DNA from: Nocardia fusca NBRC 14340
GTDB taxonomy: Bacteria > Actinomycetota > Actinomycetes > Mycobacteriales > Mycobacteriaceae
Assembly (NCBI RefSeq): GCF_001618425.1
Contig: NZ_BDCU01000033.1
Span: 1 to 64,000 of the forward strand
Reading direction: 5' to 3'
DNA: 64,000 bases
In this document: piece after piece, positions 8,144 to 16,821 of the stretch
Position numbering within the stretch: the first letter of the stretch is position 1
Layout of the letters: each line of letters starts with the position of its first letter
Made by a program: the position numbers and the translations under genes
Notes under the pieces: generated by a model
The model's input: the letters and a program-made list of their open reading frames with translations, nothing else
Databases searched by the model: none
Told to the model about the DNA's origin: nothing

Positions 8144-9057
8144 CAGCTCACCTTCTTCACGAGGTCGGCCAGTTCGGCGAGTTCGGTCTCGTCGAGATCG
8201 GTCAGCGGGCTGCGCACCGGGCCCGCTGGGCGGCCGATGACCTTCATACCCGCCTTGATGATGCTCACCGCATAGCCGGGTTTGCGATTGCGCAGGTCGC
8301 AGTAGGGGATCACGAATTCGTTCAGCGCGTTCAGCACGAAGGCGGTGTCGCCGCGGCGCAGGGCACGGTAGAAGTCGAGCGCGAACTCCGGGACGAAGTT
8401 GTAGATCGCCGAGGAATAGGTGGTCACCCCCAGCGCGAGGTACGGCAGGGCGAACATCTCCGCGGTGGGCAGGCCGCCGACGTAGATGAGCCGGTCGCCG
8501 ACCCCGGCGTAGATCCGGGTCATCTGTTCGATATCGCCGATACCGTCCTTGAACCCGATCAGGTTGGGGCAGCGCTCGGCGAGTTCGGCGACGGCGGATT
8601 CGGAGTAGGCGGCGTTGGCGCGCGAGTAGATGACGACGCCCAGTTCGGTGGCCGCGCAGACCTGCCGCACATGCTCGACCAGGCCCTCCTGACTCGCCTC
8701 GGTGAGGTAGGGCGGCAGCAGCAGGATGCCGCTCGCGCCGGCCCGCTCCGCGGCCCGGGCCATCTCGACCGCGGTCGCGGTGCCGTATCCGGCGGGGGCG
8801 ATGACCGGCAATCCGTCCGGCGCCTCCTGGACCGCGGCGGTGACCACCTGTTCGACCTCTGCCGGGGTGAGGGAGAAGAATTCGCCGGTGCCGCCCGCGG
8901 CGAACAGACCGGACGCGTCGTACTGGCCGAGCCAGGCGATGTTGTCCCGATAGGCGGCCTCGTCGAACGAGCCGTCGGCGCGCAGGTGCGTGACCGGGAA
9001 GGACAGAAGGCCGGAGCCCAGCTTCCGGGCGATTTCCTGGGGAGGGGCAGTGGTCAT
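8143..9057 (-). CDS. kdgD: 5-dehydro-4-deoxyglucarate dehydratase
   Basis: Converts 5-keto-4-deoxy-D-glucarate to 2,5-dioxovalerate with loss of water and CO2. It belongs to the DHDPS/NAL family. GGTGE is at 55-59, the Tyr in VVIYSR at about 144 and the Schiff-base Lys170 in LIGFKDGIGD. The ATG at 9057 has AGGAG 8 bases upstream and gives 304 residues, the family length; an in-frame start 39 bases earlier is unlikely. It is transcribed divergently from the LysR gene at 9163 across an operator-like motif. Confidence 0.93.
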   Translation of the reverse strand: MTTAPPQEIARKLGSGLLSFPVTHLRADGSFDEAAYRDNIAWLGQYDASGLFAAGGTGEFFSLTPAEVEQVVTAAVQEAPDGLPVIAPAGYGTATAVEMARAAERAGASGILLLPPYLTEASQEGLVEHVRQVCAATELGVVIYSRANAAYSESAVAELAERCPNLIGFKDGIGDIEQMTRIYAGVGDRLIYVGGLPTAEMFALPYLALGVTTYSSAIYNFVPEFALDFYRALRRGDTAFVLNALNEFVIPYCDLRNRKPGYAVSIIKAGMKVIGRPAGPVRSPLTDLDETELAELADLVKKVS

Positions 9058-9110
9058 GGCGTGCGCTCCTGTTCGAGGGTGACCTGCTGCCCTCACCCTA
9101 GGAACCCCTA

Positions 9111-9130
9111 TGATTCACGTCCAACACTGA
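9111..9130 (+). promoter_or_regulatory. Candidate glucarate operator, copy 1
   Basis: TGATTCACGTCCAACACTGA lies between kdgD and the LysR gene. The same element, inverted, stands in front of gudP (10095-10114), with 17 of 21 bases conserved, including GTCCAACAC. The spacing suits a LysR-type site controlling both transcripts. Confidence 0.6.
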
Positions 9131-9162
9131 TTACATATCTATCAATACAAGGTCGGTATCGT

Positions 9163-10095
9163 ATGTTCACTTTTGTCCAGCTCACCCATTTTGTCGCCGT
9201 GGCCGAGGAGCTGCACTTCGGCCGGGCGGCGGAACGCCTGCGGATGACGCAGCCGCCCCTGAGCCGGCAGATCCAGCTCCTGGAGAAGGAGGTGGGCGCG
9301 GAACTGTTCGACCGATCCAACCGCACCGTGAAGCTAACCCGCGCCGGTCGCGCCTTCCTCCTCGACGCCCGGCGGCTGCTCCAGCAGGCCGAGCGGGCCA
9401 CCCTCGCGGTGCGCCGGGTCTCGGCCGGAACCGGGGGCGTCCTGCGCCTGGGATTCACCGGGGCGAGCGTGCACTCCGGGCTGCCGCGAGTGCTCGCCGC
9501 GGCCCGGACGGCGCTACCCGATGTCGATGTGGAGCTGCGCGAAATGGTGACCATGGACCAGGTGGAGGCGCTCTCGGAGGGAGCACTCGATCTGGGCATG
9601 GTCCGGCCGCCGATCACCCGGCCGGACCTGACCACCCGCACCTTCGTGCGCGAGGGGCTGATCGCGGCGTTGCCCGCGGACCACGCGCTGGCGGCCGAGA
9701 CGGGACCGATCCCGGTGACCGCGCTGCACGGGGTGGAGATGGTGATGCACGCGCCGGTCGAGGCGCGGTACTTCCACGATCTGATCACCACCGTGCTGCA
9801 CGCGGCCGCCGTGATCCCGGTGATCACGCAGTACATGACCCAGATCCACAGCATCCTGGCGCTGGTGAACCTGGGCTGGGGCGTGGCGCTGGTGCCCGAA
9901 TCGGCCACCGGCATGCGGTTCGACCAGGTGGTCTACCGCCCGCTGGAGGGGGTGCGGACTCAGGTGGAGCTGGATCTGGTGTGGCGCCACGGCAACGAGA
10001 ACCCGGCCTTCACCCGGCTGATGACGGAATTGACGAGGGCGGGCGAGAACACCCCCGCCACCTCCGATACCTTTCCTGTATCGATTCATCCGTAA
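9163..10095 (+). CDS. LysR-family regulator of the glucarate cluster
   Basis: LysR regulator of 310 residues. The HTH includes FVAVAEELHFGRAAERL and TQPPLSRQIQLLEKEVG, followed by a full effector domain. The ATG at 9163 is chosen because the family N-terminus (MFTFVQLTHFVAVAEE) starts there; upstream in-frame codons are antisense to kdgD. It sits between the two halves of the glucarate pathway, so glucarate or a pathway intermediate is the likely inducer (inference). Confidence 0.9.
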   Translation: MFTFVQLTHFVAVAEELHFGRAAERLRMTQPPLSRQIQLLEKEVGAELFDRSNRTVKLTRAGRAFLLDARRLLQQAERATLAVRRVSAGTGGVLRLGFTGASVHSGLPRVLAAARTALPDVDVELREMVTMDQVEALSEGALDLGMVRPPITRPDLTTRTFVREGLIAALPADHALAAETGPIPVTALHGVEMVMHAPVEARYFHDLITTVLHAAAVIPVITQYMTQIHSILALVNLGWGVALVPESATGMRFDQVVYRPLEGVRTQVELDLVWRHGNENPAFTRLMTELTRAGENTPATSDTFPVSIHP

Positions 10096-10114
10096 TTGGT
10101 GTTGGACCGGAATC
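10095..10114 (-). promoter_or_regulatory. Candidate glucarate operator, copy 2
   Basis: On the minus strand this reads TGATTCCGGTCCAACACCAA, matching the copy at 9111. It begins at the LysR stop codon and lies about 105 bases upstream of gudP. Confidence 0.6.
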
Positions 10115-10219
10115 ACCCGAGGTCTTTACATTCAGTGCTTGTGAGGCGAGTCACCGGCCTCTGACGTATTCCCACGGCACTGCGTAGCGCGGTGGTGGTT
10201 CGACCGAAAGGAGTGGACG

Positions 10220-11638
10220 ATGTCGTTCACTCGGCAGCCGACTGCGGAACTGGAAACGGCCGTGTCGAAGTTCTTTCGACGCGTCGTACCGCTGTTCGTC
10301 ATCATGTTGATCTGCAACCAGATCAACCGCTCGAATATCGGCTACGCCCGCGAATACCTGGAGGCCGACGTCGGTATCGGCGCCGCCGCCTACGGGTTCG
10401 GAGCCGGCGTCTTCTTCATCGCCTACGCCCTGTTCGAACTACCGAGCAACGTGATGATGGAGAAGTACGGGGCGCGCATCTGGCTCACCCGCATCATGGT
10501 CAGCTGGGGGCTGGTATCGGCCGCCATGATGTTCGTCCAGAACGCGACCATGTTCTATGTGCTCCGCTTCCTGCTCGGGGCGGCCGAGGCCGGGTTCTTC
10601 CCCGCGGTGATCTTCTACCTGGCCAAATGGTTGCCGAACAGCCATCGGGGCCGGGCCACGGCGCTGTTCGTCGCCGGGTCCTCGGTCGCCGCGGCCGTAT
10701 CCGGCCCGCTGTCGGGTCCGCTGCTCTCCCTCGACGACACCCTCGGGTTGCACGGCTGGCAGTGGATGTTCGGTATCGAAGGCGCGGTATCGGTGATCGT
10801 CGGCATCATCGCCTTCTTCTTCCTCGACTCCCATATCAACGATGCGAAATGGCTGACCGGCGCCGAGAAGAAGGCACTGATCGACACCATTTCCGCCGAG
10901 GAGATCGACAAGGCCGCCAATTCCGGGGTCTCGCATCGGGCCTCCCGGTGGCGCATGCTGCTCGATCCGAAGCTGCTGCTCTTCTGCTGGATCTATTTCG
11001 CCATTCAGCTGTCCATCTACGCGAACACTTTCTGGCTGCCCTCGATCATCCGCCGCATCGACGGCGTGAACGATATAACCGTCGGCCTGCTCTCCTCGCT
11101 GCCCTGGATCTGCGCCGTGGTCGCCATGTACGCCTCGGCACGCATCGGTGACCGCACCGGCAACCGCCGTCCCCTGCTCATCATCGCGCTGCTCACCGCG
11201 GCGGTCGGCACCTATCTCGCCGCCATCGCGTCCCCGTGGCTCGCCCTGGTCTTCCTGTGTGTCGCCGCCATGGGTTTCAAGAGCGCCAGTCCGCTGTTCT
11301 GGTCCATTCCCCAGGCCGGGCTGCATCCGCTGGTCCTCGCCCCCGCTATCGCCATCATCAATTCGCTCGGCAACCTCGGCGGTTTCGTGGCGCCCTACGG
11401 CTTCGGCCTGATCAAATCGGCCACCGGTGAGGTCACCTGGGGTCTCTACGCGCTCGCCGCCGCCTCCGTACTCGCCGCGGCCTCGGTCCTACTCGTCCGC
11501 AAGTCGAACGGCGCGAACAGCGACACCGCCACCTCGGTCGCCACGGACACCGATACCTCCGGCACCCGGTCGCTCCCGGCGGTCATCCCCGCCCCCACCG
11601 GTACCGCCGCAGTCACCACTCTGGAGAAGCGTTCATGA
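10220..11638 (+). CDS. gudP: MFS glucarate/galactarate-type sugar-acid transporter
   Basis: Major facilitator of 472 residues in the anion:cation symporter (ACS) family, which imports hexuronates and aldarates with protons. Twelve membrane segments can be traced. The N-terminal INRSNIGYAREYLEAD, the segment RFLLGAAEAGFFPAVIFYLA and the intracellular LPNSHRGRA loop are ACS features. The Thr/Ala-rich C-terminal tail is unusual but short. AGGAG precedes the ATG by 7 bases. The stop overlaps the gudD start (ATGA). Substrate is inferred from the operon. Confidence 0.88.
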   Translation: MSFTRQPTAELETAVSKFFRRVVPLFVIMLICNQINRSNIGYAREYLEADVGIGAAAYGFGAGVFFIAYALFELPSNVMMEKYGARIWLTRIMVSWGLVSAAMMFVQNATMFYVLRFLLGAAEAGFFPAVIFYLAKWLPNSHRGRATALFVAGSSVAAAVSGPLSGPLLSLDDTLGLHGWQWMFGIEGAVSVIVGIIAFFFLDSHINDAKWLTGAEKKALIDTISAEEIDKAANSGVSHRASRWRMLLDPKLLLFCWIYFAIQLSIYANTFWLPSIIRRIDGVNDITVGLLSSLPWICAVVAMYASARIGDRTGNRRPLLIIALLTAAVGTYLAAIASPWLALVFLCVAAMGFKSASPLFWSIPQAGLHPLVLAPAIAIINSLGNLGGFVAPYGFGLIKSATGEVTWGLYALAAASVLAAASVLLVRKSNGANSDTATSVATDTDTSGTRSLPAVIPAPTGTAAVTTLEKRS

Positions 11639-12975
11639 CCACCCGCACCCCCCGTGTCACCGAGATGCGTGTCGTGCCCATCGCCGGCCACGACAGCATG
11701 CTGCTCAACCTCAGCGGCGCGCATGCCCCCTACTTCACCCGCAACCTGGTGATCCTCACCGATTCCGACGGTCGCACCGGGGTCGGCGAGGTGCCCGGCG
11801 GCGAGCGGATACGCACCACCCTCACTGATGCCCGGGAACTCGTGATCGGCCGCAGCGTCGGCGAGTACCACGCCGTGCTGACCGATATCCGGCGAACCTT
11901 CGCCGCCCGCGATGAGGGCGGGCGGGGAAACCAGACCTTCGATCTCCGGGTCACGGTGCACGCGGTGACCGCGGTCGAATCGGCGCTGCTCGACCTGCTC
12001 GGGCAGCATCTGGAAGTTCCGGTCGCCGCCCTGCTCGGCGAGGGTGCGCAGCGGGACCGGGTGCCCGCGCTCGGCTATCTCTTCTTCGTCGGTGACCGCG
12101 CGCGCACCGACCTGCCCTACCGGTCCGGTGCCGATGAACCCGCGGACGCCGACGAGTGGATGCGCCTGCGCCATGAGGAGGCGCTCACCCCGGAGTCGGT
12201 GGTGGCCCTGGCCCGGGCCGCACGGGCACGCTACGGTTTCCGCGATTTCAAGCTCAAGGGCGGTGTGCTTCCGGGTCCCGAGGAGGCCGTCGCGGTGCGC
12301 GCCCTCGCCGAGGAGTTCCCGGATGCCCGGATCACCCTCGACCCCAACGGCGGCTGGCTGCTGCGCGAAGCGGTACCGCTGTGCCGGGAACTCACCGATG
12401 TTCTCGCCTACGCCGAGGACCCGGTCGGCCCGGAGGGGTCGTTCTCCGGCCGGGAGGTGATGGCCGAGTTCAAACGGGCGACCGGCCTGCCGACGGCGAC
12501 CAATATGATCGCCACCGATTGGCGCGAACTCGGGCACACCGTCCGGACCGGGGCGGTCGACATCCCCCTGGCCGACCCGCATTTCTGGACCATGGCGGGA
12601 TCGGTGCGCGTCGCCCAGCTCTGCGACGCCTGGGGGCTGACCTGGGGCTCGCACTCGAACAACCATTTCGATGTCTCGCTGGCCATGTTCACCCATGTCG
12701 CGGCGGCGGCGCCCGGTGATATCACCGCCATCGACACGCACTGGATCTGGCAGGACGGCCAGCGCATCACCCGGGATCCCTACCGGATCGTCGACGGTGA
12801 ACTGGCCCTCCCGCCGCGCCCGGGCCTCGGTGTCGATCTCGACGAGGAGCGGGTGGCCGCCGCGCACGAGCTCTACCGGCGTGAGGGGCTGGGCGAGCGT
12901 AACGACGCGGCGACCATGCAGTACCTGATCCCCGGCTGGCAGTTCGACAGCAAGCGCCCCGCGCTGAGCCGCTGA
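11635..12975 (+). CDS. gudD: Glucarate dehydratase
   Basis: Enolase-superfamily enzyme of 446 residues that dehydrates D-glucarate (and L-idarate) to 5-keto-4-deoxyglucarate. The catalytic lysines lie in FKLKGG (205-210). Metal ligands include Asp236 in LDPNGGW and Glu261 in YAEDPVGP, and the catalytic His340 is in GSHSNNH. The length is typical. It overlaps gudP by 4 bases, and a strong hairpin follows it. With kdgD and the ALDH it completes the route from glucarate to 2-oxoglutarate. Confidence 0.95.
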   Translation: MTTRTPRVTEMRVVPIAGHDSMLLNLSGAHAPYFTRNLVILTDSDGRTGVGEVPGGERIRTTLTDARELVIGRSVGEYHAVLTDIRRTFAARDEGGRGNQTFDLRVTVHAVTAVESALLDLLGQHLEVPVAALLGEGAQRDRVPALGYLFFVGDRARTDLPYRSGADEPADADEWMRLRHEEALTPESVVALARAARARYGFRDFKLKGGVLPGPEEAVAVRALAEEFPDARITLDPNGGWLLREAVPLCRELTDVLAYAEDPVGPEGSFSGREVMAEFKRATGLPTATNMIATDWRELGHTVRTGAVDIPLADPHFWTMAGSVRVAQLCDAWGLTWGSHSNNHFDVSLAMFTHVAAAAPGDITAIDTHWIWQDGQRITRDPYRIVDGELALPPRPGLGVDLDEERVAAAHELYRREGLGERNDAATMQYLIPGWQFDSKRPALSR

Positions 12976-12983
12976 GGCATTCC

Positions 12984-13012
12984 GGGCCCGGCTCCCCCGG
13001 GGAGCCGGGCCC
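12984..13012 (+). terminator. Hairpin after gudD
   Basis: Perfect 12-bp arms (GGGCCCGGCTCC / GGAGCCGGGCCC) with a 5-base loop, 9 bases after the gudD stop. There is no T-run, which is common for actinobacterial terminators. Confidence 0.7.
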
Positions 13013-13099
13013 GTCCACGCTCTCTCCCAGGTCACCGAATCGGTCGTTTCTACCCGACTGCCGCTCGCGCGCGGGTGGCGTACTTGCGTCCGATAAACA

Positions 13100-13116
13100 G
13101 GGATAGCTAATATCCC
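13100..13116. promoter_or_regulatory. Candidate Rrf2 operator, copy 1
   Basis: GGGATA-GCTAA-TATCCC is a perfect 6-5-6 inverted repeat ending 4 bases before the Rrf2-type gene. It overlaps a TAATAT -10-like element. A related site lies in front of the neighbouring flavoprotein gene. Confidence 0.6.
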
Positions 13117-13120
13117 CGTT

Positions 13121-13594
13121 ATGAAGATGGGCGAGGGCGTGGAGTGGAGCCTGCACTGCTGCGTCACCTTGGCCTGGCTGGACGACCGGTGGCCGGTGCC
13201 GATCGCCCGGCTGGCCGCCTGGTTCGACCTGCCGGTGGAGTACCTGAAGAAACGGCTGCAGGCGCTGGTCCGCGCCGGGATCCTCACCTCCACCCCCGGC
13301 GTGCGCGGCGGCTTCGGTCTGGCCCGGCCCCCGGAACGGATCACCCTGCTCGATGTGGTCACCGCCGTCGAAGGCGGCGTGGACCCGTTCCGCTGCACCG
13401 AGATCCGGCAGCGCGGCGGCAGCGGTCGCAGCGGGGGCGCGGAGTTCACCCGCCCGTGCGGAATCTCGCTGGCCATGCGCCGCGCGGAACTGGCGTGGCG
13501 GCGGGAACTCGCCGCCCAGACCATCGCCGACCTCGCCGCCGAGGCCCCGGCGTCCGCGGCGGAGCGTACCCGGCGCGACTTCGCGAACCCCTGA
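13121..13594 (+). CDS. Rrf2-family transcriptional regulator
   Basis: A 157-residue Rrf2-type repressor with winged HTH (PIARLAAWFDLPVEYLKKRL, wing GVRGGFGLARP). The C-terminal half has two cysteines 22 residues apart (FRC and RPCG), which could ligate a cluster as in Fe-S Rrf2 proteins. The third cysteine expected of NsrR/IscR is not in the usual position, so cluster binding is uncertain. No ribosome site precedes the ATG at 13121, and the -10-like TAATAT is 7 bases away, so the mRNA is probably leaderless. It likely controls itself and the flavoprotein gene downstream. Confidence 0.88.
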   Translation: MKMGEGVEWSLHCCVTLAWLDDRWPVPIARLAAWFDLPVEYLKKRLQALVRAGILTSTPGVRGGFGLARPPERITLLDVVTAVEGGVDPFRCTEIRQRGGSGRSGGAEFTRPCGISLAMRRAELAWRRELAAQTIADLAAEAPASAAERTRRDFANP

Positions 13595-13597
13595 TCC

Positions 13598-13632
13598 GCG
13601 GGTCCGGTTCCCTTCCCGGGCACCGGACCCGC
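13598..13632 (+). terminator. Hairpin after the Rrf2 gene
   Basis: Arms GCGGGTCCGGT / ACCGGACCCGC (11 bp, perfect) flank a 13-base loop, 3 bases after the stop. This separates the regulator from the next gene, which has its own operator-like site. Confidence 0.6.
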
Positions 13633-13647
13633 CAAGCGATCCAAATA

Positions 13648-13664
13648 GAGATATTTACTATCCT
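13648..13664. promoter_or_regulatory. Candidate Rrf2 operator, copy 2
   Basis: GAGATA-TTTAC-TATCCT matches the copy at 13100 in the form GRGATA-N5-TATCC. It lies 23 bases upstream of the flavoprotein ATG, in the core promoter. Confidence 0.55.
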
Positions 13665-13687
13665 GATTAAATTCCGAGGAGGCCGAC

Positions 13688-14908
13688 ATGTCCGGAATCG
13701 TGGTGCTGGGCGGTGGTTTCGCCGGGGTGTGGAGCGCCGCGGGCGCGGTCCGGCTCGCCCGCGCGGCGGGACGCGACCTGCCGGTCACCCTGATCGACCC
13801 CGGCGACGATCTGGTGATCCGGCCCCGCCTCTACCAGGCCGACCCCGACCGCATGCGGGTCTCGCTGGACCGGATCCTCGGACCGGTCGGGGTACGCCGG
13901 ATCGCGGGCACCGCGACCGCGGTGCACACCGCGGACCGGACCGTGACTGTCGTCGGACGAGATGGGGAGACCACGGAGATCCCCTGGGAGCGGCTGGTTC
14001 TCGCGACCGGAAGCCGGCTCGTCCGGCCGGCCCTGCCGGGTGCCGAGCTGCTTCACAATGTGGACACCCTCCCGGCCGCCGCGGCGCTGGACGCGCATCT
14101 GCGCCGGCTCCCGGAGCTGCCGTCCGGCCCGGGCCGCTTCACCGCCGTGGTCGTCGGAGCGGGCTTCACCGGGCTCGAGATAGCGACCGAACTGGTGGAC
14201 CGGCTCGGCGCGCTCGCCGCGACCGAGGCACCGGCCGAGCAGGTCCGGGTCGTGCTGGTGGAGCGGGCCGATACGGTCGGGCCCGAACTCGGCCCCGGCC
14301 CCCGGCCGCAGATCCTCGAAGCCCTGGCGACCCTCGGCGTGGAGCAACACCTGGGAGTGAGCCTGGACGTGGTGGAACCGGACGGCGTCATACTGTCCGA
14401 CGGCACCCGTCTAGCGGCTCGTACGGTGGTGTGGACCGCCGGAGTGCAGGCGAGTCCGCTCACCGCCGATATCCCCGCCGACCACGACCGATCGGGCCGG
14501 TTGGCGGTGGACGAACAGCTCCGGGTACTCGGAGTTCCCGGCGTGTACGCGGCCGGTGATACCGCGGCGGCGCACGCCGAGCCGGGGCACCCGGTACTGC
14601 AGTGTTGCCAGCACGCGCTGCAACTCGGGAAATTCGCGGGCCACAACGCCGCCGCCGATCTGCTCGGGCTCCCGGCCGTACCGTTCACGCCGGCGCCCTA
14701 CGTCACCTGCCTCGATCTCGGCTCCGCCGGAGCGGTGTTCACCAACGGCTGGGACCGGCAGGTGGCCGCGACGGGCGAGGCCGCCAAGGTACGTAAGCGC
14801 AAGGTGAACGAGTGGTGGATCTACCCGCCCACCGACGACCCCGGCGAACTGCTCCGCCAGGCCGACTACCGCTTCTCGGTCCGCGATATCCCGACCCCGT
14901 ACCGCTGA
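13688..14908 (+). CDS. NDH-2-like FAD-dependent oxidoreductase
   Basis: Pyridine-nucleotide disulfide-oxidoreductase-fold protein of 406 residues. The FAD motif VVLGGGFAGVWSA is at about 5-17, a second Rossmann motif VVVGAGFTGLEIA (NAD(P)) is mid-protein, and VYAAGDTAA is the C-terminal FAD motif. It resembles type II NADH dehydrogenases and related membrane-peripheral quinone reductases. No C-terminal membrane helix is obvious. GAGGAGG precedes the ATG. The Rrf2 regulator upstream suggests control by redox or nitrosative stress (inference). Confidence 0.87.
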   Translation: MSGIVVLGGGFAGVWSAAGAVRLARAAGRDLPVTLIDPGDDLVIRPRLYQADPDRMRVSLDRILGPVGVRRIAGTATAVHTADRTVTVVGRDGETTEIPWERLVLATGSRLVRPALPGAELLHNVDTLPAAAALDAHLRRLPELPSGPGRFTAVVVGAGFTGLEIATELVDRLGALAATEAPAEQVRVVLVERADTVGPELGPGPRPQILEALATLGVEQHLGVSLDVVEPDGVILSDGTRLAARTVVWTAGVQASPLTADIPADHDRSGRLAVDEQLRVLGVPGVYAAGDTAAAHAEPGHPVLQCCQHALQLGKFAGHNAAADLLGLPAVPFTPAPYVTCLDLGSAGAVFTNGWDRQVAATGEAAKVRKRKVNEWWIYPPTDDPGELLRQADYRFSVRDIPTPYR

Positions 14909-15067
14909 ACCGCGCGGAGCCGCGATCACGCCGGTGCGCGGCGGTCCGGCTCCGCGGAAGTCGTTCGACAGGGCCGGGCCGCAGCCCGCCGCGGCCACGT
15001 CTCGTTCGCGCAGGACAACACCGTGGAGACCTGGACTGCGATCCCGTGGATGCCGGCCGGTACCAGC

Positions 15068-15683
15068 TGTTTCCCGGCGGCCGCCGCGGCGGGCAGATGC
15101 GACCGGGAGTGCCGGACGGCAGCGTCTCGGGCACCCGCACCACCGCGGGCAGGACCGCGGCGGCGAGCAGCGCGTGCACGACATAGGGCAGCACCATCGG
15201 CACCGGGCCCCACTGCGCGAGCACCCCCGCGACGCCCGCGCCGAAGCCGAAGCCGAAACCGAGCGTCAGCCAGAGCGCGGCCCGCCGGGCGCCGGCCGCC
15301 GGACCGCGCCCGGCCCGGACGGCGAGTTCGGTGGTCCAGGTGGTGCCCACCGCCATGGCCACGGCCACCCCGAAACCGGCGATCAACCGGCCGACCGCGA
15401 TCCAGCCGATACCGAACACCCCGGCCGCCAGGAGCGGACTGGCCACCAGGGAGGCCACCACCCCCGCGACCGCCACCGGGCGCCGCCCGAACCGCGCGGC
15501 GAGACCGCCGCTGAACAGCAGGCCCGGCACCAGACCGAGGACGTAGGCGCCGAGCAGCGCGTTCACCAGGAGCGCGGACCAACCCTCTTCCCGGTACATC
15601 ACCAGCAGCGGCGTGAACTGGTTACCGCCCCAGGCGCAGACGAAGATCGCCGCCACCGCCCAGTGCCACGAACCCTGTCTCAT
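15068..15683 (-). pseudogene. MFS transporter, C-terminal half lost
   Basis: The frame from the ATG at 15683 encodes a good N-terminal MFS half of about 205 residues: six helices, with the loop GGLAARFGRRPVAVAG. After VVRVPETLPSGTPGR the sequence turns into Arg/Pro-rich nonsense that runs antisense into the flavoprotein gene. Full MFS proteins are about 400 residues, so the second six-helix bundle is gone. It overlaps the GntR fragment upstream (ATGA), so both are relics of one operon. Confidence 0.75.
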
Positions 15684-15886
15684 CGCCGGTGGGTTCCGTC
15701 CAGATGCGCGCGCAGGGCGGTGGTGAAGGCGGCCTCGTCACCGGATTCGATGATGGCGACCAGTTCGTCGTGCTGCCGCAGGATGACAGGTACGAGGCCG
15801 GGCACCGGACCGACTGCGGCCACGTTCATCCGGCGCTGCATGCAAGCATGCACTCGTCGGTGCTCCGCGCAACCACCGCGCGGCAT
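15680..15886 (-). pseudogene. GntR/FadR-type regulator, C-terminal (FCD) fragment
   Basis: The last 35 or so residues (ILRQHDELVAIIESGDEAAF followed by TTALRAHLDGTHRR) match the end of the FCD effector domain of FadR-subfamily GntR regulators. The DNA-binding domain is missing. Upstream sequence up to 15963 shows no HTH. It is probably non-functional. Confidence 0.7.
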
Positions 15887-15963
15887 CCTCCCGCCCCGGC
15901 GGTACGGTCGGGACGAAGAGCGAACACACGGCGCGACCGCCGACCGGACGAACGGACAACGAT

Positions 15964-16758
15964 GTGAACGAGGCCTTCTACCTGCTCGATCCGGCGGACC
16001 CGCAGCGGTTCCTCTCCACCGAGCTCACTCGTGGTCCGTGGTCGCCCGACGCCCAGCACGCCGGACCGCCCTCCGCGCTGCTCGGTCACGTGATCGAACG
16101 GTGCGAACCCCGGCCGGGCTTCCAGGTGGGCCGCGTCGCCGTGGAGATCCTCGGCCCCGTCCCGCTGGCCCCGCTCACCGCGCAGGCACGCCTCGTCCGC
16201 CCGGGACGCAGCGTGGAAATGATCGAAGCCACCCTGTCCACCGACCGCGGTCCGGTGATGCGGGCCACTGCGTGGCGCTTCAAACTCGCCGATCCCGAAC
16301 TCGAGATTCCCGAACACCTCTTACCGACCGGGGCGCGTCCCGGCCCCGATCAGACGCCCGACCCCGAACCGTTCCCCTCCACCCAGCCCGTGGGATTCCA
16401 CACCGGTATCGAATACCGCTACGTCACCGGCTCCTTCCGCGAGCCCGGCCCCGCGGTGTGCTGGGTCCGGCTGAAGTATCCGATCGTCGCCGGTACCACG
16501 CCGAGCCCGCTGGAACGCACCCTCGCCGCGGCGGATTCCGGCAACGGCGTCAGTGCGGTCCTCGATTGGGATCGCTACCTGTTCATCAACACCGATCTCA
16601 CCGTCACCCTGCATCGCCAACCGGCCGGCGAATGGGTCTGTCTCGATGCCGTCACCCATCCGCAGCCGCACGGTATCGGCCTGGCCGAATCCGCGCTGTT
16701 CGACGAGAAGGGCCCGCTGGGCCGCAGCACCCAGACCTTGTTCCTCGGCCCGCGCTGA
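15964..16758 (+). CDS. Acyl-CoA thioesterase family protein (double hotdog)
   Basis: A 264-residue TesB-like double-hotdog protein. The first hotdog carries RGPWSPDAQHAGPPSALLGH. The second carries the DWDRYLFINTDLTVTLHR and GEWVCLDAVTHPQPHGIGLA segments with the acidic/Thr pair typical of this group. It should hydrolyse an acyl-CoA, substrate unknown. The GTG at 15964 is the first usable start, since the overlapping ATG at 15961 is followed at once by a stop. The ribosome site is weak. It is convergent with the TetR gene downstream. Confidence 0.85.
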   Translation: MNEAFYLLDPADPQRFLSTELTRGPWSPDAQHAGPPSALLGHVIERCEPRPGFQVGRVAVEILGPVPLAPLTAQARLVRPGRSVEMIEATLSTDRGPVMRATAWRFKLADPELEIPEHLLPTGARPGPDQTPDPEPFPSTQPVGFHTGIEYRYVTGSFREPGPAVCWVRLKYPIVAGTTPSPLERTLAAADSGNGVSAVLDWDRYLFINTDLTVTLHRQPAGEWVCLDAVTHPQPHGIGLAESALFDEKGPLGRSTQTLFLGPR

Positions 16759-16821
16759 CCGGATCGGGCACGACAGCCGGACGACCCCCGCCGAAGCCGG
16801 CGGCCGGTATTCACCCGGTGA

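Noticed and set aside
6473..8275. 600-codon plus-strand frame
   Set aside because: Antisense shadow of the 2,5-dioxovalerate dehydrogenase caused by high GC at third positions.
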